Assembly (NCBI GenBank): GCA_963281255.1
Contig: OY725502.1
Coordinates: 2,046,001 to 2,110,000 of the forward strand
DNA length: 64,000 nt
Reading direction: 5' to 3'
Source of the DNA: Aphrocallistes beatrix
Taxonomy: Eukaryota > Porifera > Hexactinellida > Sceptrulophora > Aphrocallistidae
The translations under genes and the position numbers were made by a program. The notes beneath the pieces are model-generated. The model had not been told where the DNA came from. It made no database searches and was given only the letters and a program-made list of their open reading frames with translations. This document shows positions 63,601 through 64,000 of the stretch, piece by piece. How positions within the stretch are numbered: the stretch's first letter is position 1; each line of letters starts with the position of its first letter.

Positions 63601-64000
63601 CTTTGCCTGCAAAAAAATTAAATCTAAGAGATTTTCTTCAATTATTGAGTAGTAGGGAGCGTTTAAAAAAGTTGGAACATTATCATTAGTTGGTTGGATT
63701 CTAACAACAGCTTTAGATGCAACACTCCAAGCTAGTCCATCAAATACTGATAAATAATAAATTCTGGATATATTATCGGGTTCATTTGCTGAATCAAAAA
63801 ATGTGATGTTATTAATAATAGAAGATGCGGATGATATTGAGATGGACGGAGTAAAGTTGATACTGCAGATTAAAGACTGATTTAAACAAGTTAATATCGA
63901 GTTAATGGATAAATAAAAGAAGTCAGAAAATCTTCCCACTTGGATCCGAAGTTCAGATATAAATACACTATCAGGATCGATAATGGATGCTTGAGAACTA
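2381..64000 (-). CDS. Giant cadherin/CLD/L-domain/EGF/LamG adhesion protein gene (25-exon model, both ends incomplete)
   Basis: This spliced gene model was assembled by hand. Each exon ends at a GT donor and starts at an AG acceptor on the minus strand, and all 24 junctions agree in phase (donor phases from X1: 1,2,1,0,1,1,0,0,1,0,1,1,0,2,1,1,0,2,2,1,2,1,0,0). Every junction also rebuilds a domain that is split between exons. Domain order is: partial CLD, 12 CA, CLD with nested LamG, 4 CLD, 7 CA, 3 CLD, 2 CA, 4 CLD, 5 CA, 8 CLD, receptor-L domain, 9 EGF, LamG, EGF, LamG, LamG. Known cadherin repeats bind calcium between modules and mediate cell contact; that role is inferred here. The many N-x-S/T sites fit an extracellular protein. 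The signal peptide lies beyond the right edge, and no transmembrane segment was found. Closest in concept are Fat-like protocadherins, but the CLD blocks and L domain are unusual for them. Confidence 0.9.
2637..3692 (+). repeat. Family B repeat (copy B1) with four tandem units of about 141 bases
   Basis: The head is a (GTTT)n run then CGAATTGATTGAAGAATTGG. The body holds four tandem units starting near 3038, 3178, 3319 and 3459 (AGAAACTAGCTTCCAACGG). The tail at 3615-3692 has the hairpin TGCGGACAC-GCA-GTGTCCGCA then the GC-rich AGCGAAGCGCGCTTG. It is non-coding. The layout (unique head, tandem core, 3' hairpin) resembles Helentron-associated non-autonomous elements; that assignment is inference. 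Confidence 0.75.
3966..4055 (-). CDS. Exon X24: 30-codon micro-exon of the third LamG
   Basis: I looked for this exon because X23 joined directly to X25 would lack the central LamG strands. The interval has acceptor TTTTTCATTAG and donor GTGAGC, is open for exactly 30 codons in phase 0/0, and reads ETFVLSILAEGSILVVF and ETFVLSRP, alternating hydrophobic strands as needed before the WHSV strand of X25. It is flanked by repeats on both sides. Confidence 0.78.
4565..5010. mobile_element. TIR MITE with expanded minisatellite
   Basis: The ends CCGTATTTCCCTGAATAAGC and GCTTATTCGAAGCAATACGG are flanked by TA at 4563-4564 and 5011-5012. The left terminus recurs internally at 4864, so the element contains a partial duplication of itself. 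The interior is largely the 18-base tandem array described separately. Confidence 0.75.
4640..4826. repeat. 18-base minisatellite (AATAAGCGCCGGGGCTTG)
   Basis: About ten tandem copies with CTTG/CTCG alternation in the last four bases. Because 18 is divisible by three, all frames stay open and give repetitive pseudo-proteins on both strands. These are not genes. Confidence 0.95.
5422..5699 (-). CDS. Exon X23: second LamG end and third LamG start
   Basis: It begins GKLLIGSPNGTTTPGCVRS, the LIGG and GC motifs that close a LamG domain, and ends it at IQYGC. A third LamG starts with FGRSYLSFDSLP. The donor GTCAGT is phase 0. Confidence 0.88.
5796..5998 (-). CDS. Exon X22: second LamG core
   Basis: The acceptor CTTTTTAG restores Arg (FNLRYNSDNLL). 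It encodes the strands around LSDWRTILLDLSNRSLTLHVD, with W at the WH position, and a glutamine run. The donor GTAAGA leaves phase 1. Confidence 0.9.
6066..6155. repeat. Decayed GC-rich tail of family A/B
   Basis: GGCGCCAGGGAGCC...GCGGACACAAAATAGTGTTTTCC...AAAGCGCGCTTGT keeps the order of the shared tail with many changes. It sits in the intron between X21 and X22. Confidence 0.55.
6292..6667 (-). CDS. Exon X21: LamG end, EGF module, second LamG start
   Basis: It joins as AGSLVVGGTPIKGSFNG, the end of a LamG domain, followed by an EGF module (CPFQNPCANEG through GPNC) and the first strands of a second LamG. An intron-like GT...AG stretch at 6468-6508 lies inside the EGF. Splicing it out would lose cysteines and create a stop, so I read straight through. 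The donor is AG/GTATAT, phase 2. Confidence 0.88.
7050..7540 (-). CDS. Exon X20: last EGF cysteine and first C-terminal LamG domain
   Basis: The acceptor TTTTAG restores GDRCEDAG, closing the ninth EGF. About 150 residues of a laminin-G fold follow: FTVFTWLWQERLNDGVLVSF, then HSLLFIFSPASIELLIDG, where the usual WH is replaced by FH. The donor GTATTT leaves phase 1. Confidence 0.9.
7891..10371 (-). CDS. Exon X19: CLD end, CLD, receptor-L domain, nine EGF modules
   Basis: This is an 826-codon exon. It finishes the X18 CLD, encodes one whole CLD (about 9660-10150), then a receptor-L-type leucine-rich beta-helix (about 8910-9660; repeated L-x-x-I-x-G-x-x-x-L turns such as DISGLNGLTQVEE and DITGFSSLLSV, with flanking cysteines), as in EGFR-family ectodomains. 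Nine EGF modules follow (7891-8905) with six-cysteine spacing and calcium-binding starts DIDDC, DIDEC and DINEC. The last EGF is completed by the Cys at the start of X20. The donor is GTTAGT, phase 2. Confidence 0.95.
11017..11390. repeat. GATC-rich putative MITE
   Basis: The segment is densely punctuated by GATCG/CGATC motifs. Its ends are imperfect inverted repeats (CTAG...TTAGGATCGCG against CTAG...TTAGTCGATC). No target duplication was identified. The rest of this intron (10375-11016) shows only a short hairpin at 10572-10606, TGCTCCAAAA...TTTTGGAGCA. Confidence 0.45.
11527..11735 (-). CDS. Exon X18: CLD N-terminal half
   Basis: The phase-0 acceptor CGTATAG yields AGTDVVRNISY, followed by SDLDFLAYTN and LIQSRPKDR. 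Two cysteines appear near the end (ISFC, HYC). The donor GTATTT leaves phase 2 and makes Arg with X19. Confidence 0.88.
11930..12215. repeat. Fragment of a pogo-like element (CTCGAA-type motifs)
   Basis: Repeated TAACTCGAAC and TTATCTCGAAC motifs, like those inside pogo/Tigger-type TIRs, run over about 130 bases. No matched partner end was found, so this is taken as a truncated copy. Confidence 0.4.
12330..13128. mobile_element. hAT-type non-autonomous element with perfect 8-bp TSD
   Basis: The termini CAGGGTTGAAACCG and CGGTTTCAACCTTG are inverted. The flanking octamer ATATTTTC is duplicated exactly (12322-12329 and 13129-13136) inside copy B2. The right half is a minisatellite of TTATTTGGTTGACCAAATATTC type (about 12940-13110), which explains the repetitive reading frames there. 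A pogo-like MITE is nested inside. Confidence 0.88.
12418..12742. mobile_element. pogo-like MITE nested in the hAT element
   Basis: The ends CAGTAGAACGTCAGTTATCC and GGATAACTGACGTCCTACTG are flanked by TA (12416-12417, 12743-12744). The motif AGTTATCCGAAC repeats near both ends. Non-coding. Confidence 0.82.
13418..13748. repeat. AT-rich palindromic element
   Basis: It begins TTGACTAATTCATGAATTAA and ends with its complement TTAATTCATGAATTAGTCAA. Clusters of GAATTATTCGAATAATTC fill the interior. It interrupts family B copy B2. Confidence 0.65.
14304..14989. mobile_element. pogo-like MITE, CAGTAAAACC termini
   Basis: CAGTAAAACCTTCATTAGGA and TAATTGGAGGTTTTACTG are inverted and flanked by TA (14302-14303, 14990-14991). 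Sub-repeats of AAGGAACACCTCC lie near both ends. No open frame of note. Confidence 0.78.
15285..15655 (-). CDS. Exon X17: CLD and start of the next
   Basis: The acceptor AATTAG restores Gly (DIQGVLFASK). It contains YTTLLRTLRFNIIRPEP, the CLD signature, and after NDNFPLLDLNGPLQ ends at donor GTGAGT, phase 0. LDLNGP is the typical CLD linker seen again in X4. Confidence 0.92.
15714..16399. mobile_element. TIR element rich in GTTGCATGCAAC
   Basis: AGGCCCCCATACACGATGCA at the left returns inverted at the right end, and the match extends over about 50 bases. TGCATGCAACA and GCATCGTGTATG repeat through both halves, so the arms contain several copies of the terminal motif. Reading frames here are products of these repeats. 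No target duplication was recognised. X17 starts 59 bases away. Confidence 0.75.
17055..17095. repeat. Fragment of the CTAAGGGCAACCC-type element
   Basis: CCTGGAACCCGTGGTTTGCC matches the terminus of the element at 21920-22973. The remainder of this intron (16400-17478) shows no other feature that I recognise. Confidence 0.45.
17479..17736 (-). CDS. Exon X16: CLD end and next CLD start
   Basis: It joins X15 through a Ser codon to read NTSTSTNIFLSGPSHI, then YQSVFSSLIYSNMRFEP and FLVDDG, a complete CLD ending. NDNPLVI leads to the next CLD (INYTENRDIQ). The donor is GTATGT, phase 1. Confidence 0.92.
18215..18575. mobile_element. hAT-type MITE with perfect 8-bp TSD ACGTGAAT
   Basis: The ends CAGAGTTGCACGCGGGCC and GGCCCGCGTGCAACTTTG are inverted. 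ACGTGAAT is duplicated exactly at 18207-18214 and 18576-18583. It is GC-rich against an AT-rich intron, with repeated GGCCCGCGGGCC motifs. Non-coding. Confidence 0.93.
18737..18918 (-). CDS. Exon X15: CLD middle
   Basis: The acceptor CTTTTGTAG follows a strong pyrimidine tract. The exon encodes VLSDPDNNNIFFIHSARIAL and runs to EILNT, then donor GTAAGA, phase 1. It fills the DxD region and second sheet of the CLD begun in X14. Confidence 0.9.
19446..19930 (+). mobile_element. Mariner-like element remnant with TA TSD
   Basis: The termini CCAGGTAGTCCAAAAAAATG and CATTTTTTTTGACCACCCGG are inverted and flanked by TA (19444-19445, 19931-19932), cleanly splitting a family A repeat. It retains only the 3' part of a transposase gene. 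Confidence 0.82.
19518..19802 (+). pseudogene. Mariner-like transposase C-terminal remnant
   Basis: Residues SPDLRSPDFYLWGYLKDKVY and the tail REEIGAIQTKIVKDAMQNF match the C-terminal catalytic end and tail of mariner-like transposases, with the last acidic residue in SPDF. The upstream catalytic residues and DNA-binding domain are deleted, so no active enzyme is possible. It ends in a TGA just before the right inverted repeat. Confidence 0.8.
20492..20672 (+). repeat. (TA)n tract and truncated family A head
   Basis: A TA run at about 20493-20514 leads into TGATTGATTGAAGAAACTGC and the family A head. The copy breaks off after GTCACCTTTTTACAATT. Another TA run lies near 20832. Confidence 0.7.
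20927..21091. mobile_element. hAT-type MITE with perfect 8-bp TSD GTCTAGAT
   Basis: CAGGGCTGTCCAAC and GTTGGACAGCGCTG are inverted. GTCTAGAT is duplicated at 20919-20926 and 21092-21099. At only 165 bases it lies 14 bases from the splice donor side of X14. Confidence 0.93.
21114..21319 (-). CDS. Exon X14: CLD end and next CLD start
   Basis: This exon begins in phase 0 with TIIASIKYIYSTNSEP, the diagnostic CLD strand, then LSLEDSNNP. After INNNPPFI it opens another CLD with FIEET. The donor GTAAGC leaves phase 2 (AA), which becomes Lys with X15. A hAT MITE lies 14 bases downstream of the donor. Confidence 0.9.
21969..22086. mobile_element. Miniature TTAA-flanked (piggyBac-like) element
   Basis: 118 bases with CCTGCGCTTGGC at the left and GCCAAGCGCGGG at the right, flanked by TTAA at 21965-21968 and 22087-22090. 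TTAA targeting is characteristic of piggyBac (also Kolobok). There is no coding sequence, so the family assignment rests on the target site alone. Confidence 0.65.
22117..22800 (-). pseudogene. Mariner transposase, internally deleted and frameshifted
   Basis: The N-terminus (MASKESDSIIEQRTYIKFR) joins directly to REWEPPSKKARPDRFGHK, so the helix-turn-helix end and the first catalytic Asp are deleted. The second half keeps LHDNARPH and YSPDLSPCDF with 34 residues between the last two catalytic Asps (DD34D, mariner type). A frame change near 22300 breaks the C-terminal part, which continues in another frame to about 22117. It cannot encode an active enzyme. Confidence 0.9.
23589..23782. mobile_element. 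MITE, CAGTCGACTCCGCTT termini
   Basis: CAGTCGACTCCGCTT and AAGCGGAGTCGACTG are inverted and flanked by TA (23587-23588, 23783-23784). It is the same family as 47525-47732. Its right TA is about 20 bases from the donor of X13. Confidence 0.88.
23804..23949 (-). CDS. Exon X13: CLD middle
   Basis: The acceptor TTTTTAG restores Asp. The exon reads SSLRVTLLDAQEPSKES through GAFNLSQAE to donor GTTGTT, phase 0. An earlier GTATTC donor at 23863 is also in phase, but it would delete the strand GAFNLSQAE, which the next exon (TIIASIKYIY) needs; I therefore prefer the longer exon. A MITE ends 21 bases past this donor. Confidence 0.78.
24692..24994 (-). CDS. Exon X12: CLD end and next CLD start
   Basis: The acceptor TATATAG and an Asn split codon give FSTNPHVLLIFG. 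SYNALLFSLIYNNTAPEP and IQANDG are the CLD landmarks. After NDNLLVI a new CLD starts and ends in LSDQDK at donor GTTAAT, phase 1. Confidence 0.88.
25106..25397 (-). CDS. Exon X11: CLD end and next CLD start
   Basis: The phase-0 acceptor gives HFLVYDDN, the F-x-VxD strand that ends a CLD. NDNRPVI links to a new CLD with TYQENSNSL and TDQDHEEN. The donor GTGAGT leaves phase 1. The preceding 5-kb intron contains the retroelement-bearing TIR element. Confidence 0.92.
25765..26036 (-). repeat. Family A repeat, internally deleted
   Basis: Reads in reverse from GGGTCACATTGATTAATTAT through GACGTCATAATTCCATG to GTTTCTTCAATCAATTCG equivalents. The half between the two TGACG blocks is missing. Confidence 0.75.
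26555..27390 (-). pseudogene. Ty3/gypsy reverse transcriptase (truncated)
   Basis: The RT fingers and palm are clear: GIIRPSSSSWPSRVILVKKK, DGTHRFAVDYRDLN, YPMPDPQDV, FSTLDGASW, FNRMPFGLSNSQATYQR and the catalytic loop FVDDTC (usually YVDD). It stops after PSFDTH, where a frame change leads into about 60 residues that I do not recognise (ending 26371). The connection domain, RNase H and integrase are missing. Confidence 0.9.
27391..27927 (-). pseudogene. Ty3/gypsy gag zinc knuckles and aspartic protease (fragment)
   Basis: Two CCHC-like knuckles (CFICDSDRHFMTQC and CAKCGERGHEVCYC) are followed by a retropepsin core with the catalytic motif MDTGAD and a VVILG flap-proximal strand. The frame breaks near 27391, where one base is missing in a run of G. 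Reading on in the next frame continues smoothly into the RT linker. The upstream gag is absent. The segment is much GC-richer than its neighbours. Confidence 0.85.
28533..28740 (+). repeat. Family A repeat, head part, head-to-head with previous copy
   Basis: CTGGCTATGGCTCCACCAAG starts 12 bases after the reversed copy ends, forming a head-to-head pair. It runs to CCTCACAAGTTATATATATA, where a TA-rich tract replaces the rest. Confidence 0.7.
28752..29580 (-). pseudogene. Mariner-type transposase, deleted and frameshifted
   Basis: The N-terminal fragment (29311-29544; SSVERWAARFQSRN) and the catalytic fragment (28978-29193; LLIDNASSHTAKLTKDFLEA, then SYLPDLP) are in different frames. The last catalytic Asp segment (normally SPDLAPCDF) is corrupted and the middle third is missing. 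Element ends could not be fixed; the left end is near ACAAGGCGTTCAAAAAGTTT. Confidence 0.82.
29606..30032 (+). repeat. Family A repeat, nearly complete
   Basis: The head GATTGATTGAAGAAACTGCC at 29607 runs to the tail GCAAGCAAGCGAAGCGAGCT at about 30029. The GC-rich hairpin is shortened. It contains TGACGTCATTG and TGACGTCATCA blocks, each a perfect TGACGTCA palindrome. Confidence 0.8.
30465..30631 (-). CDS. Exon X10: CLD central strands
   Basis: This small exon (167 bases) has acceptor TTTCTAG and donor GTATGT. The split codon becomes Glu. It encodes YTSILSRLTYFNLFNEP and RMLHFL, completing the CLD begun in X9. Its neighbours in the introns are family A repeats. Confidence 0.9.
30948..31465 (-). 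repeat. Family A repeat, complete, ending in (TA)n
   Basis: In reverse orientation the tail starts at AAGCGCGCTTCGCTTGCTTG, with an intact hairpin GGCGGACAC-TTT-GTGTCCGCC. The head ends at CTTCAATCAATTCG, followed by a TA run at 31438-31464. A degenerate tail-like stretch also occurs at 30712-30770. Confidence 0.85.
31862..32327 (-). CDS. Exon X9: CLD end and next CLD start
   Basis: The acceptor TCTTTTAG joins X8 in phase 0 (RERVE/LSLPTD). It encodes LNLSGSASPEIYQTIL and LTYVNIQSEP, the hallmark CLD strands. After NDNCPII it opens a second CLD with FTEGSRTLSV and DEDFGSN. The donor is GTATGT, phase 1. Confidence 0.93.
32330..33118. other. Intron segment with nothing recognised
   Basis: AT-rich intron between X8 and X9. 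I see no repeat terminus, transposase or splice-compatible exon here. Confidence 0.4.
33118..33512 (+). repeat. Family C repeat
   Basis: Contains the family C phrases GTGCGAAAATCGGAATCTAC and TTAGCCGTTGAGAACTCGCT and the tail TTAGATTTCGCAGTAGCGCG, then a short ATACATAC run. Same orientation as the larger copy at 37225. Confidence 0.75.
33580..34665 (-). CDS. Exon X8: three CA repeats and start of a CLD
   Basis: This phase-0 exon of 362 codons is bounded by acceptor ATGTAG and donor GTAGGT. It holds the rest of one CA repeat (VKEN, LDFENRTHF, NDNPPFF) and two whole ones (VLDFEQSN and LDENDNVPMF; LLDFEVDKGF and LDLDDNPPRV). It then begins a CLD that carries a short insertion with four cysteines between SIEELNT and RERVE. 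Confidence 0.95.
34931..35196 (-). CDS. Exon X7: CA repeat, C-terminal part
   Basis: It joins X6 to read DDDTGLNGEFQF, a textbook cadherin DxDxGxNG motif. LDREAISFYNL and ISDVNDNSPLF follow. The exon ends FVFQ at an atypical donor, GTTGTT, in phase 0. The next exon starts with VKENSTV, exactly as expected for the first strand of a CA repeat, which supports this donor. Confidence 0.9.
35308..36056 (+). repeat. Family B repeat (copy B3), tail degraded
   Basis: The head TTGTTTGTTCGAATTGGTTG leads to two tandem units (about 35664 and 35805), then a diverged stretch and a tail in which the hairpin is reduced to AACATGCAGTGCAAGCCCGC. Confidence 0.75.
36223..36603 (-). CDS. Exon X6: CA repeat and half of the next
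   Basis: The acceptor TTTCTTTCAG gives NYTGLINENQQAG, the first strand of a CA repeat. RINTTTGNI, DAERNNEY and VLDENDNIPSF are the expected landmarks. The donor ACAG/GTTCGT leaves phase 1 inside FANDDDTG, the calcium-binding DxD region of the next repeat. Confidence 0.93.
36612..36652. repeat. (TAA)n microsatellite
   Basis: AATAATAAT run at the edge of X6, 9 bases upstream of its acceptor region. A second such run adjoins the tail of the next family A repeat at 37205-37228. Confidence 0.95.
36717..37204 (+). repeat. Family A repeat, complete
   Basis: From CGAATTGATTGAAGAAACTG to AAGCGAAGCGCGCTTGT. It includes the hairpin GGAGGACAC-AAA-GTGTCCGCC and both TGACGTCA blocks. It is flanked by a TA-rich tract on one side and (TAA)n on the other. 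Best reference copy in the window. Confidence 0.88.
37226..38391 (+). repeat. Family C repeat with tandem units, interrupted by a MITE
   Basis: It starts GTCGACAGACCGATAGTGCA. Units of about 130-150 bases (TTAAAATATCCTATATTAGC, then GCTCAAAATAAG, then GTATATATACATATGTTAG) recur about four times. The tail TTAGATTTCGCAGTAGCGCG leads directly into the (CATA)n array. A pogo-like MITE occupies 37440-37827. Confidence 0.78.
37440..37827. mobile_element. pogo-like MITE, CAGTCAAACC termini
   Basis: CAGTCAAACCTGCTATAACG at the left; GTTATATACAGGTTCCACTG at the right. TA flanks at 37438-37439 and 37828-37829. Inner repeats of TGTATAACGGCCA. Confidence 0.8.
38392..38534. repeat. (CATA)n microsatellite, about 36 units
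   Basis: Uninterrupted tetranucleotide array. It yields open frames reading MYVC or IHTY repeats on either strand, which are not genes. It marks the end of a family C repeat. Confidence 0.98.
38778..39168 (-). CDS. Exon X5: CLD and start of a CA repeat
   Basis: A phase-0 acceptor at 39170-39169 joins X4 to read SLPIPVVSMNATLTDLDS. The exon completes a CLD (YLDIIRNLRYQNTINEP, then VNDG) and begins a classical cadherin repeat after ININDNPPVF. The donor is GTAACA, phase 1. Confidence 0.93.
39481..41302. mobile_element. Long foldback element split by family B copy
   Basis: The left arm (39481-39988) and right arm (about 40788-41302) are inverted copies over roughly 500 bases, starting ATAGCCTATTACATATAAGG and ending as its diverged complement. 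A family B repeat lies between the arms. The arms contain CTATGGAAACG and GGAATGTTGC motifs shared with the foldback at 21640-23573. No coding capacity. Confidence 0.82.
40014..40787 (+). repeat. Family B repeat (copy B4) inside the foldback
   Basis: The head TGTCCGAATTGATTGAAGAA leads to two tandem units (about 40415 and 40556), then the tail with the near-perfect hairpin TGCGGACACGCAGTGTCTGC and GAAGCGCGCTTG. It sits at the centre of the palindrome, which it may have used as a target. Confidence 0.82.
41719..42113 (-). CDS. Exon X4: CLD core and start of the following CLD
   Basis: The acceptor TTTAG at 42118-42114 restores Asp in QIRDPDDLTLS. The exon contains the CLD strands YLSVLRTAKYINHR and LIVTD, then PPILDLNGPG and ITEYIESS, the opening of the next CLD. 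It ends at donor GTAATT, phase 0. It is separated from X3 by a 7-kb intron, which contains the nested mariner complex. Confidence 0.93.
42380..44250. other. Intron segment, mostly unexplained
   Basis: A pogo-like end (TATTAGCGAGGTTCTACTG) lies at 42581-42599 without a partner. At 43255-44212 three short minus-strand open stretches occur (for example LAACKYALQFYTLHKSLAIR at about 43575-43635), broken by stops and frame changes. I do not recognise them, and they fit no exon phase of the giant gene. Confidence 0.35.
44258..44662 (+). repeat. Family C repeat split by a hAT-like MITE
   Basis: GTCGACAGACCGAGAGTGCA opens the copy, as in the 37226 copy. It breaks at TGGAATAC and resumes at AGGAATACCCTAATAGCTGT. 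Confidence 0.72.
44403..44595. mobile_element. hAT-like MITE with internal minisatellite
   Basis: AGGGTTGCCGTGGGAAT at the left and ATTCCCACGGCAACCCT at the right. The flanking octamers TGGAATAC and AGGAATAC match at 7 of 8 positions. The interior consists of GGGGATTCCCA / TAGGATTCCTA palindromic units. Confidence 0.75.
44766..45064. mobile_element. hAT-type MITE with perfect 8-bp TSD TACTAGAT
   Basis: CAGCGGTTCTCAACC and GGTTGAGAAACGCTG are inverted. TACTAGAT is duplicated at 44758-44765 and 45065-45072. GC-rich subterminal repeats CGTGGCCCCCCT appear near both ends. Confidence 0.93.
45216..46322 (-). pseudogene. Mariner (DD34D) transposase with frameshifts
   Basis: Almost full length, in three frames. 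46322-45876 has the paired helix-turn-helix (MASKSSEILLEQRAYIKIR, DDPRMGQP, HLGMSK). About 45860-45670 has the first catalytic Asp in TGDETWIRYSEP. About 45670-45216 has LLHDNARPH and YSPDLAPCDF, with 34 residues between the last two Asps, and the C-terminal GDYFEHLM. Two frame breaks (near 45865 and 45690) inactivate it. All catalytic residues remain. Confidence 0.92.
46918..47196 (-). CDS. Unassigned ORF in the long-TIR transposon
   Basis: 92 codons, MKFRGRGCKWLSFRYHEINN through SALHWLMKEDS, with no motif that I can assign. It overlaps the inner edge of the left arm. It may be an exon or decayed fragment of the element's own protein, or chance. The facing plus-strand segment at 47301-47480 looks more protein-like. 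Confidence 0.3.
   Translation of the reverse strand: MKFRGRGCKWLSFRYHEINNSTKIYFYSDKGKPTVLYDIKVIYQAFENDIYDSLPFLHAFARCEKSALHWLMKEDSVLQSCASVFCSNPRPS
47301..47520 (+). pseudogene. Cys-rich C-terminal fragment of a transposon protein
   Basis: Reads LLKMIYCNCSTGCSSLRYSC, then RKQGLNSSQACGQCQ, a dense cysteine pattern (CxC-x3-C-x6-C-x10-C-x2-C) like the tails of some transposon-encoded proteins, followed by an acidic end. The frame then runs into the nested MITE at 47525, so the natural stop is lost. No catalytic domain is seen. Confidence 0.5.
47525..47732. mobile_element. MITE, CAGTCAACTCCGCTTA termini, third nesting level
   Basis: CAGTCAACTCCGCTTAAGAG and TCCTATTAAGCGGAGTCGAG (then TG) are inverted, flanked by TA (47523-47524, 47733-47734). 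Same family as 23589-23782. Confidence 0.85.
48721..48855. repeat. Perfect 59-bp inverted repeat (hairpin)
   Basis: Arms 48721-48779 and 48797-48855 are exactly complementary and separated by 17 bases. The flanking TTCGAATTA and CGAATTAACGG motifs resemble pogo-type MITE ends extending to about 49010. Confidence 0.92.
49010..49110 (+). repeat. Family C fragment
   Basis: TTACTTTCAAAGTGCGATAATCGG and the following bases match the family C unit. A similar fragment near 4338-4460 begins GTCGACAGACCAATAGTGCA. Confidence 0.55.
49201..49406 (-). CDS. Exon X3: end of one CLD and start of the next
   Basis: The acceptor at 49408-49407 completes an Arg codon, giving ILRSIRYHNDAEQP, the signature CLD strand. 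FNVFDG follows, then the linker VFVNDIP, then SEGQSAL, which opens a second CLD. The donor GTATGA leaves phase 1. Confidence 0.93.
49612..49906 (-). CDS. Exon X2: CLD, N-terminal two thirds
   Basis: The acceptor TTGTTTAG at 49914-49907 joins X1 so that the split codon becomes Glu, rebuilding FIENGSPIYIS, the expected start strand of a CLD. The exon runs through DPDLGQ and ends in YQSILRSI with donor GTAATT, phase 2. It belongs to the giant adhesion protein. Confidence 0.93.
49930..51170. other. Intron segment with nothing recognised
   Basis: Intron between X1 and X2. AT-rich, with no TIR pairs, transposase similarity or splice-compatible exon that I can see. Confidence 0.4.
51178..51335. mobile_element. 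pogo-like MITE, CAGTTGAACCTCG termini
   Basis: CAGTTGAACCTCGTTAGTAC and GTATTAACGAAGTTCTACT are inverted, flanked by TA (51176-51177, 51336-51337). Inner GGATAATACGAA repeats. The rest of the intron to 52404 shows nothing further. Confidence 0.7.
52410..64000 (-). CDS. Exon X1: single >11.6-kb exon, CA and CLD repeats with nested LamG
   Basis: The frame is open to the window edge; the codons at 63940-63999 read in frame, so the exon starts upstream of the window. It ends at the donor GTAAGT at 52409-52404, phase 1. From the 5' end it encodes a partial CLD (about 63690-64000), 12 CA repeats (about 59815-63690), a CLD interrupted by a LamG-like domain (58690-59815), four CLDs (57000-58690), seven CA repeats (54800-57000), three CLDs (53480-54800), two CA repeats (52860-53480) and the start of another CLD. 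CA repeats show the calcium motifs DxNDNxPxF, LDRE/LDFE and DxDxGxN. There is no stop codon over about 3,860 codons, so purifying selection on this exon is strongly implied. Transposons fill the neighbouring introns but none lies in the exon. Confidence 0.96.
58690..59815 (-). other. Sub-domain of X1: CLD with an inserted laminin-G/concanavalin-like domain
   Basis: The CLD begins with the FEG and DDRD motifs near 59800-59730 and stops where a loop would be expected. A LamG-like jelly roll follows at about 58940-59580, with EEDGITIAFW, GAWHHLAVV and LYIDGN as landmarks and paired cysteines. The CLD then resumes with GVLTLSG, the Y-x3-L-x2-L-x-Y strand and VFDG. One beta-sandwich is therefore nested in a loop of another. 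LamG domains beside cadherins are known from calsyntenins and Fat proteins; nesting is my reading of the strand order. Confidence 0.72.

Overview
The window is AT-rich animal DNA. It holds most of one very large split gene on the minus strand, whose introns are packed with transposable elements. Conventional GT-AG introns, mariner, hAT and pogo-type elements, a Ty3/gypsy fragment and an all-extracellular adhesion protein point to an invertebrate metazoan. The mix of cadherin, cadherin-like, EGF and laminin-G modules would suit a sponge or another early-branching animal, but the sequence alone does not prove the lineage. I see no bacterial genes, rRNA, tRNA or CRISPR.

The gene runs from beyond base 64000 down to about 2381. 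I could chain 25 exons (X1 to X25, numbered 5' to 3'). All 24 junctions keep reading phase and rejoin recognisable domains, giving about 21.3 kb of coding sequence (about 7,110 residues) with both ends missing. X1 (52410 to beyond 64000) is one uninterrupted exon of at least 11.6 kb. It encodes 21 classical cadherin (CA) repeats alternating with blocks of a cadherin-like beta-sandwich that I call CLD (TEG near the start, Y..iL..i.Y.N...EP and F.V.DG near the end). One CLD carries an inserted laminin-G-like domain. X2 to X19 encode further CLDs and five more CA repeats. X19 then adds a receptor-L-type leucine-rich domain and nine EGF modules, and X20 to X25 encode LamG-EGF-LamG-LamG. No membrane anchor lies in the window, so the anchor, or a secreted end, is missing or unresolved at the left edge. 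Everything visible is a calcium-dependent adhesion or signalling ectodomain.

The introns hold nearly all the repeats. Several are precisely delimited by terminal inverted repeats (TIRs) and target-site duplications (TSDs): four hAT elements with perfect 8-bp duplications, a fifth with 7 of 8 matching, many TA-flanked pogo or mariner-type MITEs, a TTAA-flanked miniature element, three broken mariner transposases and a mariner-like C-terminal remnant. A TIR-bounded element carries a decayed zinc-knuckle/protease/reverse-transcriptase fragment. A mariner contains a long-TIR transposon that in turn contains a MITE. Two foldback elements have arms of several hundred bases. Three modular non-coding families (A, B, C) recur throughout; A and B share a GC-rich hairpin tail. 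Essentially none of this enters exons, although a few elements lie within about 20 bases of a splice donor.
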